A stretch of DNA of 64,000 nucleotides, taken from positions 62,001-126,000 of the forward strand of contig NZ_JACHXL010000005.1 in the NCBI RefSeq assembly GCF_014192115.1, in the 5' to 3' direction. The position numbers and the translations under genes were made by a program. The notes beneath the pieces are model-generated. The model made no database searches. It saw only the letters and a program-made list of their open reading frames with translations, and was not told where the DNA came from. Below, piece after piece: positions 38,332 through 48,628 of the stretch; positions within the stretch are counted from its first letter, which is position 1, and the number at the start of each line of letters is the position of its first letter. The stretch is from Psychrobacter luti. GTDB lineage: Bacteria; Pseudomonadota; Gammaproteobacteria; Pseudomonadales; Moraxellaceae.

Positions 38332-38493
38332 AAGGTTTTCCTCTTAACGTTAAAGGGATTAGATTTGATATATATATGAATATTACCAAACAGCCTTGCT
38401 ATTAAAACAATATTGAATTGAATAGATAAATAACGTTTTATTAAATTAACAGTAAACTAAAGAGAAGTATCTTTACTTAATAAAAGCAAAATT

Positions 38494-39288
38494 ATGGCAA
38501 AAAAATTACTCATTATAGCGCGTGTTGGATTAGTCGTTATCGGCGCCGGCATCATGGTGGATTGCGCCGTTTTAATGGCCGTTGGCAAAATTAACTTTGG
38601 CACTGTTGTACCGTTTTTATTGGGCAGTATCTTTGTCACCCATGGGATATTTTGGCATGCCATCCGCAAATTTACTAGGCAAAACCTTTTCCGCAATCGT
38701 ATTTGGTATGCGCTATGGCTGCTGTTTTTTATCTGGCTTATTAGCTTCGGGTTATTTATTTTCTCGTTGCAGCAGCAAATTAAACGCAGCGCGCAGCCTA
38801 TACCTGAGGTCGCCGCGATTATTGTATTAGGTTCAGGTACGGTCGCAGGAAAGCCAACACCGACGCTTACTCAGCGTTTAGATACAGCAGCGCCGTTGAT
38901 TAAATCACAGCCAGAGGCATTGACGCTGACCAGTGGTGGCATTGGTATGGGGCAGACGCGCAGTGAAGCCAGTATTATGGCGACCTACCTACATGAAACG
39001 CATGGCATTGCCTTTAAGCACATTTTACAAGAGGGCAAAAGCACCAGTACTGCCGAGAACTTAATCTATAGCCAAGTAATTTTGGCGGCGCAAGGTGTCT
39101 CTATTACAGCGCCTATTGCCATTGTGACCAGTGACTTCCATACCATTCGCGCCGCCGCTATTGCCAAGCATCAAGGCTACCAGCAGCCTATTCTACTCGC
39201 CAGCCCGACGCCGCTATCCATTCGCTACAATGCGTGGTTTCGCGAATACTTCGCCTTTATCAGTGGTTGGCTATTTGGCGAATACTAA
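38494..39288 (+). CDS. YdcF/DUF218-like membrane protein
   Basis: A 264-residue protein with three predicted N-terminal membrane helices (ARVGLVVIGAGIMVDCAV; VPFLLGSIFVTHGIFWHA; WLLFFIWLISFGLFIFSL) and a DUF218 domain (residues 105-264): AIIVLGSGTVAGKPTPTLTQR, TSGGIGMGQTRSEA, GKSTSTAENL and VTSDFHTIRAAAIAKHQG. The family includes ElyC, SanA and YdcF, linked to envelope integrity. The precise role here is unknown. It is transcribed divergently from arsC and in the same direction as cls. Confidence 0.8.
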   Translation: MAKKLLIIARVGLVVIGAGIMVDCAVLMAVGKINFGTVVPFLLGSIFVTHGIFWHAIRKFTRQNLFRNRIWYALWLLFFIWLISFGLFIFSLQQQIKRSAQPIPEVAAIIVLGSGTVAGKPTPTLTQRLDTAAPLIKSQPEALTLTSGGIGMGQTRSEASIMATYLHETHGIAFKHILQEGKSTSTAENLIYSQVILAAQGVSITAPIAIVTSDFHTIRAAAIAKHQGYQQPILLASPTPLSIRYNAWFREYFAFISGWLFGEY

Positions 39289-39363
39289 TAGAAGTTAGTA
39301 AAGCGGTTAATAAATTAGCACGATAAATAACACAGATTTTTAATAAAGATAATAACGACAATA

Positions 39364-40830
39364 ATGGACGGCAGCTCTATGCTCATCGACATCTTATTAA
39401 CCATTCATTTCATCCTATTGATACTGATATCCTTGCGCGTCCTATCGCGCGATGATTTAACCGCGCCAGCACGATTGGCTTGGATTGTCATTTTATTCGT
39501 CTTACCTTATTTTGGCGTATTGGTTTATTGGATGTTCGGTGAGGTACATTTAGGACGCAACTTCGCGCGCGAACGTGAAGAAATTATTAATAAATTACGT
39601 CAACACCGTCCTGCAGTCCTTGGTAGCGATGTAGCCTTAACACTGGCTGTCAAACCTGAATATCAAGCATCCTTTGCTTATTCAGCAAAATCCACTGGTT
39701 TTCAGACCACGGTAGGCAATCGCGCCGAGTTGATGGCCGATGCCGCCGAGACCCGCAGACGAATGATTGCCGATTTTGATGCGGCAACCGATCATATCCA
39801 TGTGCTGTATTACATTTGGTTGGTAGATGGCATGGGAACCGATACCGCTCAAGCACTGATTCGTGCCGCAAAGCGCGGTGTTACCTGCCGAGCGATGGTC
39901 GATGGTATGGGCTCGCGCAAGATGGTCGGCTCAAAGCTATGGCAAGAAATGAAGGCCGCGGGTGTACATCTCAGTGTCGCCCTACCCTTGACCAATATAC
40001 TCAAAGTGCTGCTATTAAGCCGTATCGACTTGCGTAACCACCGTAAAATCACCGTGATTGATGGCAAAATTGGCTATGCTGGCAGCCGAAATTGTGCCGA
40101 CCCTGAATTTATGGTAAAGCCCAAATATGCCCCTTGGGTCGATATTATGCTACGCATCGAAGGGCCAATTGTTGCGCAAAATCAGATGCTATTTGCCAGT
40201 GATTGGCTGACTGAAAATCCTGATACGCCGCTCGATAGCTTTCCGTATGTGACGGATTTGCAGCCAAATCTGCCGACCAATGATTTTGCCGCACAAGTTT
40301 TCTATGATGGACCGACTCAGCGTCACGGCACCACGCCACAGTTTTTAGGCGCTTTGATTAGCCAAGCTCAGCACACACTAATGATTTCTACACCTTATTT
40401 TGTACCCGATTATTCACTGGTGAGCACTCTATGTGCGACCGCCTATCGCGGGGTTGAGGTGACGATGATTTTCCCTAAGAAAAACGACTCCTTTATCGTT
40501 GCCGCAACCAGTCATAGTTACTATTGGCAATTGCTTGAGGCAGGCGTGAAAATCTACGAATATAAACCCGGATTGCTACACGCCAAAACTCTGACTGTTG
40601 ATAGTGAAATCAGCTTGATTGGCTCAACAAATTTAGATTTGCGTAGCTTTGATTTGAACTATGAAAACAATATTCTCTTTAGTGATAATAAATTGACTGC
40701 AGATATTATGGAGCGCCAATATCAGTATATCGCTGACTCCGATGAAGTGACGCTCGAAGAAGTCAAGAACTGGCCGCTGTCTTATCGTATTTGGAATAAC
40801 ATTGTTGCCACCATGGGCCCTGTTTTATAA
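39364..40830 (+). CDS. cls: Cardiolipin synthase
   Basis: A 488-residue phospholipase D-superfamily enzyme joining phosphatidylglycerol molecules into cardiolipin. Two N-terminal helices (LIDILLTIHFILLILISL; ARLAWIVILFVLPYFGVLVYW) anchor it in the inner membrane. Two HKD motifs are visible: HRKITVIDGKIGYAGSRN and HAKTLTVDSEISLIGSTN. Length matches ClsA. The DUF218 gene lies 75 bp upstream. An ATG six codons downstream (39379) is an alternative start; neither has a strong ribosome site. Confidence 0.93.
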   Translation: MDGSSMLIDILLTIHFILLILISLRVLSRDDLTAPARLAWIVILFVLPYFGVLVYWMFGEVHLGRNFAREREEIINKLRQHRPAVLGSDVALTLAVKPEYQASFAYSAKSTGFQTTVGNRAELMADAAETRRRMIADFDAATDHIHVLYYIWLVDGMGTDTAQALIRAAKRGVTCRAMVDGMGSRKMVGSKLWQEMKAAGVHLSVALPLTNILKVLLLSRIDLRNHRKITVIDGKIGYAGSRNCADPEFMVKPKYAPWVDIMLRIEGPIVAQNQMLFASDWLTENPDTPLDSFPYVTDLQPNLPTNDFAAQVFYDGPTQRHGTTPQFLGALISQAQHTLMISTPYFVPDYSLVSTLCATAYRGVEVTMIFPKKNDSFIVAATSHSYYWQLLEAGVKIYEYKPGLLHAKTLTVDSEISLIGSTNLDLRSFDLNYENNILFSDNKLTADIMERQYQYIADSDEVTLEEVKNWPLSYRIWNNIVATMGPVL

Positions 40831-40923
40831 ATGAACCCTTGTTCATGAGTGTTTGCTAATAAGTACTTGTTAAAGAAAAATGATTAACACGAAATAATTT
40901 TCATTAAATACGCTTTATTAATT

Positions 40924-41877
40924 CTATCGAGTAGCTGTTTTTTGCAAAATATAGATAACAAACTTGGCTTCTGTCGCAAAAGGTTGTGCTGCCACTTCTG
41001 CTAGCAGCGCCTGTCTTTTTTCGTTACGCGCACGATACGCATAAGGGGTCATGGTCATTAAATCTGTCAAATCCTCTGCCGATAAATTTAAACTACTGCT
41101 GATATGATGAGTCTCTAACAGCTGAAAATAAGGCGCCAATTCCTGTAAAAACTTATCAGAATCATGCTCACGGACGTCATCAAATAACGCCTCACGCATC
41201 GTCGCTAAATGCCCCATATCGGGCTTGGCAATGATTAGATAGCCTTCATCACTTAATACTTCATTAAACGCTTCTGGCAAGATGGGGCTAAAAATACTGC
41301 TAATTCCATTGATGCTATGCGCGCGTAATGGTAAATGCGCCGCGCTGGTGACCAGCGGATAAATAGCTGCAGCTTTAACTGTTTCCTTACTAGCACTGTC
41401 TTTAGCTTGCTGAGACCAAAGACCACCTAAAGCCTTACTGGTTTTTGCCAGCTCTACGACGGCAGGTTTACTGATATCCGCTGCAATAAGCATATCCATT
41501 CCCGTTTGCGCCATTGCCTGCGTGTAATAGCCTTCACCGCAGCCAATATCTAGCCAGTTGATGGGCCTATCTTTTTGGCTAAGACTGACTTTCTGTGCTG
41601 TTAGTAACGCCGTCATCTTTTGGCAAATTAAGTCATTTAATGGCTGATAATGTCCGGCATTTAAAAACCGTTTGCGCGCATCAATTGATTGCTGGCTGTC
41701 GCCCGGTGCTTTGGATTTTTTTTGTTGTACGGGTAATAGATTGACATAACCCTGACGCGCCACATCAAATGGATGAGCCGTTTGCTTTGGGTGCAAGCTG
41801 CCATCACAGCGCCACGTATCTGTGGCAGTTTGCAGAGGTGATTGGCAAAGGGGACAAATAAATAAGCTCACAAACAT
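40924..41877 (-). CDS. rlmA: RlmA-like 23S rRNA (guanine-N1) methyltransferase
   Basis: A 317-residue SAM-dependent methyltransferase of the RlmA type. The N-terminal zinc-binding region CPLCQSPLQ...WRCDGSLH matches the Cys/His pattern of RlmA, which methylates a helix 35 guanine in 23S rRNA. The SAM-binding motif is INWLDIGCGEGYYTQAMA, followed by FSPILPEAFNEVLSDEGYLI. I chose the ATG at 41877 (MFVSLFICPLC), since an upstream TTG would add 12 atypical residues. It converges with cls. Confidence 0.82.
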   Translation of the reverse strand: MFVSLFICPLCQSPLQTATDTWRCDGSLHPKQTAHPFDVARQGYVNLLPVQQKKSKAPGDSQQSIDARKRFLNAGHYQPLNDLICQKMTALLTAQKVSLSQKDRPINWLDIGCGEGYYTQAMAQTGMDMLIAADISKPAVVELAKTSKALGGLWSQQAKDSASKETVKAAAIYPLVTSAAHLPLRAHSINGISSIFSPILPEAFNEVLSDEGYLIIAKPDMGHLATMREALFDDVREHDSDKFLQELAPYFQLLETHHISSSLNLSAEDLTDLMTMTPYAYRARNEKRQALLAEVAAQPFATEAKFVIYILQKTATR

Positions 41878-41992
41878 CTCAAAGTCATCGCAATATGGCT
41901 GCCATTTTAACAAAGTTCAGGCTGAGTAAGGGATAAAAGGTGGGGTAAAAACGCGATAACAAGCTGAAAAGATAAATTATGAACGAGCATAA

Positions 41993-42023
41993 AAAAGCCA
42001 TCTCAAATTTTAAGATGGCTTTT
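41993..42023 (-). terminator. Terminator after mraY
   Basis: AAAAGCCATCT and AGATGGCTTTT form an 11-bp stem around CAAATTTTA, with at least six T residues following on the minus strand. It ends the long division/cell-wall transcript reading from rsmH to mraY. Confidence 0.85.
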
Positions 42024-42044
42024 CATTTATATTTTATTGACGAC

Positions 42045-43163
42045 TTAACGTAGTTTTAAAGTCATAAGCCCAAGAATGACTAAAATAATGGCAATGATCC
42101 AAAACCTTGCCACCACTTGCGTCTCTTTCCAGCCAATCTCTTCAAAGTGATGGTGAAGTGGCGCCATACGAAAGACGCGCTTTTTACGCAGTTTATACGA
42201 GCCAACCTGTAGCATCACTGATAACGCCTCGGCAACAAATAAGCCACCCATAATGGCAAAGGCAATCTCTTGACGGGTCATAACCGCAATCGTACCGAGC
42301 ATCGCGCCGAGAGCAAGCGCCCCAACATCACCCATAAATACTTGCGCTGGATGAGCATTAAACCATAAGAAACCAAGCCCGGCGCCAATCATAGAACCAC
42401 AGACAATAATCACTTCCGAGTTATAAGCGATATAAGGTACATGCAAGTAATCCGCAAAGCGCACGTCACCTGACACATAAGCCATGGCGCCTAAACCGGC
42501 TGCTACCAAGACCACGGGCAAAATAGCCAAACCATCCAAGCCATCGGTTAAGTTGACAGAGTTAGAAGCACCATTAATCACAAAGTAGGTAAAGATAATA
42601 AAACCAATACCAAACGGCACTGCTGAGAAGGGAATAATCCAATCTTTAAAAATCGGTAGCAGCAAATCCTGCATCTCACGCGTGGTCGCCATATCTGGCT
42701 GTAAGGTAGCAATATAATATAAAGAAATACCGACGAATAACGCGCCCATCGATAGCCAAAAGTATTTTTTGCGGGCGATTAAACCTTTAGGGTCTTTATA
42801 CTTAATTTTAAGCCAATCATCTGCCCAACCGACCGCGCCAAAGATAATCATCACAATGAGCAAAATCCACACATAGGGATTGTTTAATCGCGCCCACAAT
42901 AAGGTTGAAACCCCAATCGCGCTCAAAATCAGCACCCCACCCATGGTCGGGGTTCCAGTCTTGGCCAAATGCGACTGCGGACCATCATTGCGAATCGCCT
43001 GACCGTACTTCAGCGCGCGCAGACGTCGAATGACGCGCCCACCAAAAATCATACTAAATGCAAGCGCGGTAATGACCGCTAGTAACGCACGTAGCGTCAA
43101 CGAAGAAACCGCAGAAAACGGCGTATAATACTGACCAAGCCAGCCAAACAACCAAACTAACAC
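42045..43163 (-). CDS. mraY: Phospho-N-acetylmuramoyl-pentapeptide transferase
   Basis: A 372-residue membrane enzyme making lipid I from UDP-MurNAc-pentapeptide and undecaprenyl phosphate. Ten helices are predicted. Diagnostic loops: [14 protein letters not shown], the DD motif in [42 protein letters not shown] and [15 protein letters not shown]. It follows murF by 3 bp and is the last gene of the minus-strand cluster, ending at a strong terminator. Confidence 0.97.
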   Translation of the reverse strand: MLVWLFGWLGQYYTPFSAVSSLTLRALLAVITALAFSMIFGGRVIRRLRALKYGQAIRNDGPQSHLAKTGTPTMGGVLILSAIGVSTLLWARLNNPYVWILLIVMIIFGAVGWADDWLKIKYKDPKGLIARKKYFWLSMGALFVGISLYYIATLQPDMATTREMQDLLLPIFKDWIIPFSAVPFGIGFIIFTYFVINGASNSVNLTDGLDGLAILPVVLVAAGLGAMAYVSGDVRFADYLHVPYIAYNSEVIIVCGSMIGAGLGFLWFNAHPAQVFMGDVGALALGAMLGTIAVMTRQEIAFAIMGGLFVAEALSVMLQVGSYKLRKKRVFRMAPLHHHFEEIGWKETQVVARFWIIAIILVILGLMTLKLR

Positions 43164-43166
43164 CGC

Positions 43167-44639
43167 CTACTCCTCGACTAGCGCATTGATAAGGGTTTCC
43201 ATTTCCATGGAACGTGAGCCTTTAAACAGCACCGTACAAGGCTGCGCTTGTTGTGCTTGTAAATAAGGCTGTAAATATGCCAACAAACTATCTTTATCAG
43301 CAAATGCATGGGCGTTGATAGCAGAAATCTCTTGCGCACCTGCCACCGTATAAGGGGCATATTCACCAACACACAGCAGCACATTGATGCCGGTGGTCGC
43401 AATCGTACGACCCAAGCTTTGATGCTCGCTAACCGCCGCCTCTCCAAGCTCGGCAATATCACCTAGTACCATCACTTGCGTACCCGTTTGCGCCGCCAAT
43501 ACTTTAGCTGCCGCTCGAACCGAATGCGGATTGGCGTTATAAGTATCATCAATCAAACGATGCATACCGAGTAGCTGGCTGTTTAAGCGCCCCTTAGCAG
43601 GACGGGCGTTTTCAAGTCCGACGACGATATCACTGATATCGATATTTAGCGCATGGGCACAAGCAGCAGCGGCCAAGGCATTATTGACATTGTGCTCGCC
43701 TGCTAATGGCAGGTTGATATCATGCACTTGGCTGCCAATATGCAGCTTAAATTCACTGCGCTCAGGCTCAACATCTAAATGGCTGGCACTGACATCGGTA
43801 TTGCCAAAGCCAATCACGTGTGACGTATGCTTTTCAGCAATACGGCGTAGCTTATTGGTAAAATCATCTTTATCAGGAACGATCGCGTACTGCGTGTCAT
43901 TCAAAGTATGGTAAATCTCAGCCTTGGTTTGGCAAATGCCTTCACGGCTACCAAATTCCCCTAAATGCGCGGTACCAATATTAAGAACACAAGCGACATC
44001 CGGCTTTACAATCTCAGTAGTATAAGCAATCTCACCAATATGGTTAGCGCCTAGCTCCAAAATTGCATAGCGATGATGATCGGATAATTCGAGCAACATC
44101 ATCGGCACACCCAAGTCATTATTTAGATTGCCACGGGTAATCAGCGTCGGCGCCAAGCGTCCAAAGATACTACCGAGCATCTCTTTGCAAGTGGTCTTAC
44201 CGCTCGAGCCAGTAATGGCAATCACAGTCAAATTTTTATGCTGCTGACGACGATAAGCTGCTAATTGCCCTAACGCTAAACGCGTGTCATTAATAACTAA
44301 TTGTGCAATATCAGCAGAAATGGGACGTGAAACGATGGCTGCAACCGCACCTTGTTCTATGGCAGTAGCGATGTAATCGTGACCATCAAAATTATCACCG
44401 GTTAAGGCTAAAAAGATATCACCGGTTTTAATAGTACGGGTATCGGTAGCGATACGAGTGCTGCTAATGGGTTTGCTTGCGTTTGTGCTGTTTGTGTCCG
44501 TGCTGTTATTGCTTGATGTTGCTTGCGCTTCAGCAAATTGCCAATGTCCACCCAGCGTTGCGGTTGCCACAAGCAGATTTTCTACCTGCCAAACATACAG
44601 CCCTTGCGACTGAATGATGTTATCGTTGTCGGCTGTCAT
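43167..44639 (-). CDS. murF: UDP-MurNAc-tripeptide--D-Ala-D-Ala ligase
   Basis: A 490-residue Mur ligase adding D-Ala-D-Ala to complete the pentapeptide. ATP loop VIAITGSSGKTTCKEML; central-domain motifs ILELGANHIGEIAYT and LNIGTAHLGEFGS; HNVNNALAAAACA and DDTYNANPHS. A Ser/Thr/Asn-rich insert near residues 38-60 (TSSNNSTDTNSTNASKP) precedes the RIATDTRTIKTGD strand and is not typical of the family. It sits between murE and mraY. Confidence 0.95.
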   Translation of the reverse strand: MTADNDNIIQSQGLYVWQVENLLVATATLGGHWQFAEAQATSSNNSTDTNSTNASKPISSTRIATDTRTIKTGDIFLALTGDNFDGHDYIATAIEQGAVAAIVSRPISADIAQLVINDTRLALGQLAAYRRQQHKNLTVIAITGSSGKTTCKEMLGSIFGRLAPTLITRGNLNNDLGVPMMLLELSDHHRYAILELGANHIGEIAYTTEIVKPDVACVLNIGTAHLGEFGSREGICQTKAEIYHTLNDTQYAIVPDKDDFTNKLRRIAEKHTSHVIGFGNTDVSASHLDVEPERSEFKLHIGSQVHDINLPLAGEHNVNNALAAAACAHALNIDISDIVVGLENARPAKGRLNSQLLGMHRLIDDTYNANPHSVRAAAKVLAAQTGTQVMVLGDIAELGEAAVSEHQSLGRTIATTGINVLLCVGEYAPYTVAGAQEISAINAHAFADKDSLLAYLQPYLQAQQAQPCTVLFKGSRSMEMETLINALVEE

Positions 44640-44749
44640 AATGATTACCTTATATATGATGACTACTTATCTTTGATATTTAATGATATCTGTTGTTTAA
44701 AAAAGCTCAAAAAAAATGAGCGGCAAGTGCTATTATTTATCTATAAAGG

Positions 44750-46471
44750 CTATACGCGCCCTACTTGCTCTAAAGCATTTTGCAAAATAACGCTATCGTC
44801 AAAATCATAACGCACATGGTTAATTTCTTGATAGGTTTCATGACCCTTGCCCGCGATAACAACGATATCATCAGCTGAAGCTTGATTAACCGCATATTCA
44901 ATGGCGGTTTGGCGCGCCGGTTCGATATGGGCACGTTGATATTGCTCGCTCGTCATGCCTGCTTGCATATCTTGCAAGATCATATTTGGGTCTTCGGTAC
45001 GTGGATTATCCGCCGTCAATACGACTTTATCGGCGCCCGCCAATCCCGCTTGCGCCATCAATGGGCGCTTGCCCGCATCACGGTCGCCGCCACAACCAAA
45101 CACTGCCCACAGCTGACCTTTACAATGGGTTTTTAGACTGGCAAGCACTTGGCTTAAAGCATCAGGCGTATGGGCATAATCAACAATAAAACAACCATCA
45201 TTGGATGGCACACGCTGCATACGTCCAACCGCACCTTGCAGCTGAGGGATAACAGTCGCAATGCGCTCCAGACTAATCCCTAAAGCTACGGCAGCGGCAA
45301 TAGCAGCAAGTAAGTTGGCAACGTTAAAGCGCCCGAGTAACGGGCTGACAATGTTTATGCTATTGATTTCTTTGTTTTCAAAATCCGTACGCAGCACAAT
45401 CTCAACACCTTGCAAACTTGGCTTAATTTCAGCGGCAACAAAAGTCGCAGATTTTGCTGGGTCTAAGCTATAGGTCCAAACTGTTAATTGGCTGGCATGC
45501 GCCGTGTCGAGCATAATCTGTGCATGCTCGTCATCGATATTGACAATGGCGTGGGTTAACTCAGGAAAGTGTGCTTTATCGAAAAGCTTGGCTTTTGCTG
45601 CGGCATACTCTGCCATATCAGCATGATAATCTAGATGATCACGGCTCAAATTGGTATAAATCGCTACCGACACCGGCATACCTTGTAAACGCTGCTGATC
45701 CAAACCGTGCGAGCTGGCTTCCAATGCCAATAATTCAGCTTTCTCTATACCCATTTGATATAAGAATTGCTGTACTGCTAAGGAATCACCAGTGGTATGG
45801 CTGGCTTGCACTAAAGCGCCCAGTCTGCCGTTACCCGCTGTACCCATTACTGCGCTACTCATACCAGTTAACTGCGTCAATTGTGCCACCAATTGGCTGA
45901 TGGTTGTTTTGCCATTGGTGCCCGTTACTGCGACGACCGTTGGCAAATTCACAGCCTGCTGATACTGCAAACGTGCTTGAATCAACTCGCCTAAAAAATC
46001 ACGGATATTGGGCACATACAATACGGGGCAAGGTAGGCCGTCCAATTGCTGCTGTGTGATAGCTTGGGCATTATCATCTGTCAAAGCAAGATTGGCATGC
46101 GGCGGGACATTAGCTTTAGCAAGCAAAGCAAGAGGGTCGATTTCAGATAGGATAAAAGCCGCATTTTGCGCGGCTTGATAAAGGTAGTCACGACTTCTTT
46201 GACAGTTTGGCGTATGGCTTTTTAATAAGACAAAAACATCGTTAGCTACCAACTGACGGCTGTCTAAGAGAAACTGCTCAAATGGGATATTGGCAACCGA
46301 AGTTTTTAGATTGGGCAACTGACTGCTAGCTGCTACCATCATGGCTGTCAATGCCTGAGCTAGACTTTGACTGTCTTTAGGGTTCTGCCTATGTCTGCCG
46401 CTGGCTTCAATCAGCTGTTGCAAGGTGACTGTGTTGTTGCTTGGCGACGAGATAGACGGAGTCATTGGCAA
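44750..46471 (-). CDS. murE: UDP-MurNAc-L-Ala-D-Glu--meso-DAP ligase
   Basis: A 573-residue Mur ligase adding the third stem-peptide residue. ATP loop VVAVTGTNGKTTISQL; HTTGDSLAVQQF; LEASSHGLDQQRL; TNLSRDHLDYH; VDYAHTPDALSQVL; and the DNPR signature in LTADNPRTEDP, which indicates meso-diaminopimelate as substrate. At 573 residues it is longer than the usual 495, mainly through an extended N-terminal domain. It follows ftsI by 48 bp and precedes murF by 110 bp. Confidence 0.95.
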   Translation of the reverse strand: MPMTPSISSPSNNTVTLQQLIEASGRHRQNPKDSQSLAQALTAMMVAASSQLPNLKTSVANIPFEQFLLDSRQLVANDVFVLLKSHTPNCQRSRDYLYQAAQNAAFILSEIDPLALLAKANVPPHANLALTDDNAQAITQQQLDGLPCPVLYVPNIRDFLGELIQARLQYQQAVNLPTVVAVTGTNGKTTISQLVAQLTQLTGMSSAVMGTAGNGRLGALVQASHTTGDSLAVQQFLYQMGIEKAELLALEASSHGLDQQRLQGMPVSVAIYTNLSRDHLDYHADMAEYAAAKAKLFDKAHFPELTHAIVNIDDEHAQIMLDTAHASQLTVWTYSLDPAKSATFVAAEIKPSLQGVEIVLRTDFENKEINSINIVSPLLGRFNVANLLAAIAAAVALGISLERIATVIPQLQGAVGRMQRVPSNDGCFIVDYAHTPDALSQVLASLKTHCKGQLWAVFGCGGDRDAGKRPLMAQAGLAGADKVVLTADNPRTEDPNMILQDMQAGMTSEQYQRAHIEPARQTAIEYAVNQASADDIVVIAGKGHETYQEINHVRYDFDDSVILQNALEQVGRV

Positions 46472-46519
46472 ATCCTAAACGGTTAAAAGCGGAATATTTA
46501 AAAAAATTTACTTTTTTAT

Positions 46520-48628
46520 CTATTGTTCTTCGGTTTTTAATGGCTTATCTAATGGCACGTTGTACAAACGCAGCGCCTCTTTCATGACGTTATGGAACAC
46601 AGGAGCGACTGTTAAGCCCGCATAAATCTGACCACGCGGGTCTTCGATAAGCATCACACCGACCAGCTTAGGATTGGACGCTGGCGCCATACCTGCAAAG
46701 ACGTTACGATACTGGTCAGTATAGTAGCCACCTTTAGGATTGATACGGCGCGACGTTCCTGTTTTACCAGCGACGCGATAACCATCAATAGCAGCACCTT
46801 TAGCCGTACCACCCGGTTCAGTGACACTTTCCATCATTTGTACGATAGACATAGCTTGCTCATGTGCCATGATACGCTTACTGGGCTGCGTCGGACCATT
46901 TTTAGTCAGCGTTAATGGATGCATAACCCCGCCTGCGGCCAGCGCCGAATACGCCTGTGCCACCTGAGCTAATGTCACTTGCAGACCATAACCATAACTG
47001 ACCGTCGCCCGCCTTGAGGTTTCTTTCTCTTTTGGCGTCACCACAAGACCACTGCCCTCACCGGGGAATTGCAGCGGTGTTTTAGACCCAAAGCCAAACT
47101 GCTTTTGCATATTGGTTATGGCATCAGGCGGTAGTGATAACGCAATCTTGGTCGAAGCCACGTTACTGGATTTTTGTAGTAGCGTGCCCATAGTAATCCG
47201 ACCCAGATTATTATGATCGCGAATCGTATAACCACGTACGCGGATAGAACCAGGATTGGTATCAATCAAGGATGTCGCCGTATACTTACCTGAATCTAAC
47301 GCGGCGGCAACGGTAAATGGTTTCATGACCGAACCGGGCTCAAAGACATCAAGCAGCGCACGGTTACGTTGGTTTTCACCGGTCATCTCATTAAGATTGT
47401 TGGAGTTAAATGATGGCCATGTCGATAATGCAAGCACTTCTCCAGTTTGCACATCTACAATCATACCCGTTGACCAGCGCGCTTTTTGCAAGCGACCAGC
47501 TTTTTCCAGCTCTTTATAAAGCAAATACTGTAAGCGCGAATCAATCGTTAATGCCACATCCTTACCAGGTATCTCTGGTTCAATCTGCTTGATTTCTTTC
47601 AGGCTATTTTGCTTGGCATCTTTAAGAACTAATACCTTACCATCATCGCCCGCCAGCTCTTTTTCATACTGACGTTCGATACCAGCGCGCCCTTCATAAC
47701 CGCCTTCAGGATCATTGGCGTTTTGTCCCATGAAACCTAACAGCTGCGAGTTCGGTTGCGGCTGTGGATAATAGCGCTGAAAGAAGTTTTTCTCATAGAC
47801 ACCTGGAAAATCAAGCGAGCTAACACTTTGAGCAATCTCAGGCGTGACTTTATTAAGTAGTGGCAGATAATGTGAGCCTGCGCCCGATGGCAACGCCGCT
47901 TTAACCGCCTCTTCATCGGTTACATCGATACTGTCATCGATAGCAGTGACTTTTTTTAGCTCAGTGACGGAGATATTGGCCGCCGCTGCAAGGGTGGTTA
48001 AATCCATATTATCCAAGCGCTTTTGCATACGCGCGACCAGCTTTGGACTATCGGGATTGGTCAAAATAATGCGTTTAAGCTCGTAATATTCGCGCGCATA
48101 ATCATGCGGGCTAAAAGAGACGGTCGCTAGTGGCGCACTGACCGCTAAAGGCAAATCATTGCGATCAGTAATCATGCCGCGATAGGATTTTTGCGTACGG
48201 ACGCTGGTGATAAGCTCATTACCTTTGTCTTGGTAAAATTGAGCGTTGGCAATTTGAATATAGTAAGCACGACCGATAAGCCCTACTAGAATCAGCAGTG
48301 CCAATGCCCAAATCATACGGAAGCGGTTTTTATCTTGCTCGACACCGCCACGCGAAGAAGCACCAGACGCTTTACCCAAAAATGCTCTTTTACTTTTTAG
48401 GTTTTTAACACTGGTATATGCGCCTTGCTCTTCGTTCTTTTTAAGGCGACCAAACAGTTTGCCTTTACGGCCATCGCTCGATTTATTATCAGATTTACTG
48501 CTTGTTTGCCCAGATTTGGCGGCACTAGCACGGCGTAACGGCTTGGTAACTTTACCGCTGGCTGGCTTTTTGTTGCTATTCTTAGCCGCAGCTTTATCAC
48601 TATTGGCATTAGGCTTTTTATCACTCAT
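46520..48628 (-). CDS. ftsI: Septal peptidoglycan transpeptidase (PBP3)
   Basis: A 702-residue class B penicillin-binding protein cross-linking septal peptidoglycan, partner of FtsW. One membrane helix (about residues 107-126, MIWALALLILVGLIGRAYYI) follows an unusually long, basic, Lys/Ser-rich cytoplasmic tail of about 100 residues. Active-site motifs: SVMK in VFEPGSVMKPF, SSN in LLQKSSNVAST, and KTG in VAGKTGTSRR. E. coli FtsI is 588 residues; the surplus is mostly the N-terminal tail. Its start overlaps the ftsL stop by 4 bp. Confidence 0.96.
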   Translation of the reverse strand: MSDKKPNANSDKAAAKNSNKKPASGKVTKPLRRASAAKSGQTSSKSDNKSSDGRKGKLFGRLKKNEEQGAYTSVKNLKSKRAFLGKASGASSRGGVEQDKNRFRMIWALALLILVGLIGRAYYIQIANAQFYQDKGNELITSVRTQKSYRGMITDRNDLPLAVSAPLATVSFSPHDYAREYYELKRIILTNPDSPKLVARMQKRLDNMDLTTLAAAANISVTELKKVTAIDDSIDVTDEEAVKAALPSGAGSHYLPLLNKVTPEIAQSVSSLDFPGVYEKNFFQRYYPQPQPNSQLLGFMGQNANDPEGGYEGRAGIERQYEKELAGDDGKVLVLKDAKQNSLKEIKQIEPEIPGKDVALTIDSRLQYLLYKELEKAGRLQKARWSTGMIVDVQTGEVLALSTWPSFNSNNLNEMTGENQRNRALLDVFEPGSVMKPFTVAAALDSGKYTATSLIDTNPGSIRVRGYTIRDHNNLGRITMGTLLQKSSNVASTKIALSLPPDAITNMQKQFGFGSKTPLQFPGEGSGLVVTPKEKETSRRATVSYGYGLQVTLAQVAQAYSALAAGGVMHPLTLTKNGPTQPSKRIMAHEQAMSIVQMMESVTEPGGTAKGAAIDGYRVAGKTGTSRRINPKGGYYTDQYRNVFAGMAPASNPKLVGVMLIEDPRGQIYAGLTVAPVFHNVMKEALRLYNVPLDKPLKTEEQ

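Noticed and set aside
40831..40846. Small hairpin ATGAAC-CCTT-GTTCAT after cls
   Set aside because: Six-bp AT-rich stem with no T-run; too weak to call a terminator.
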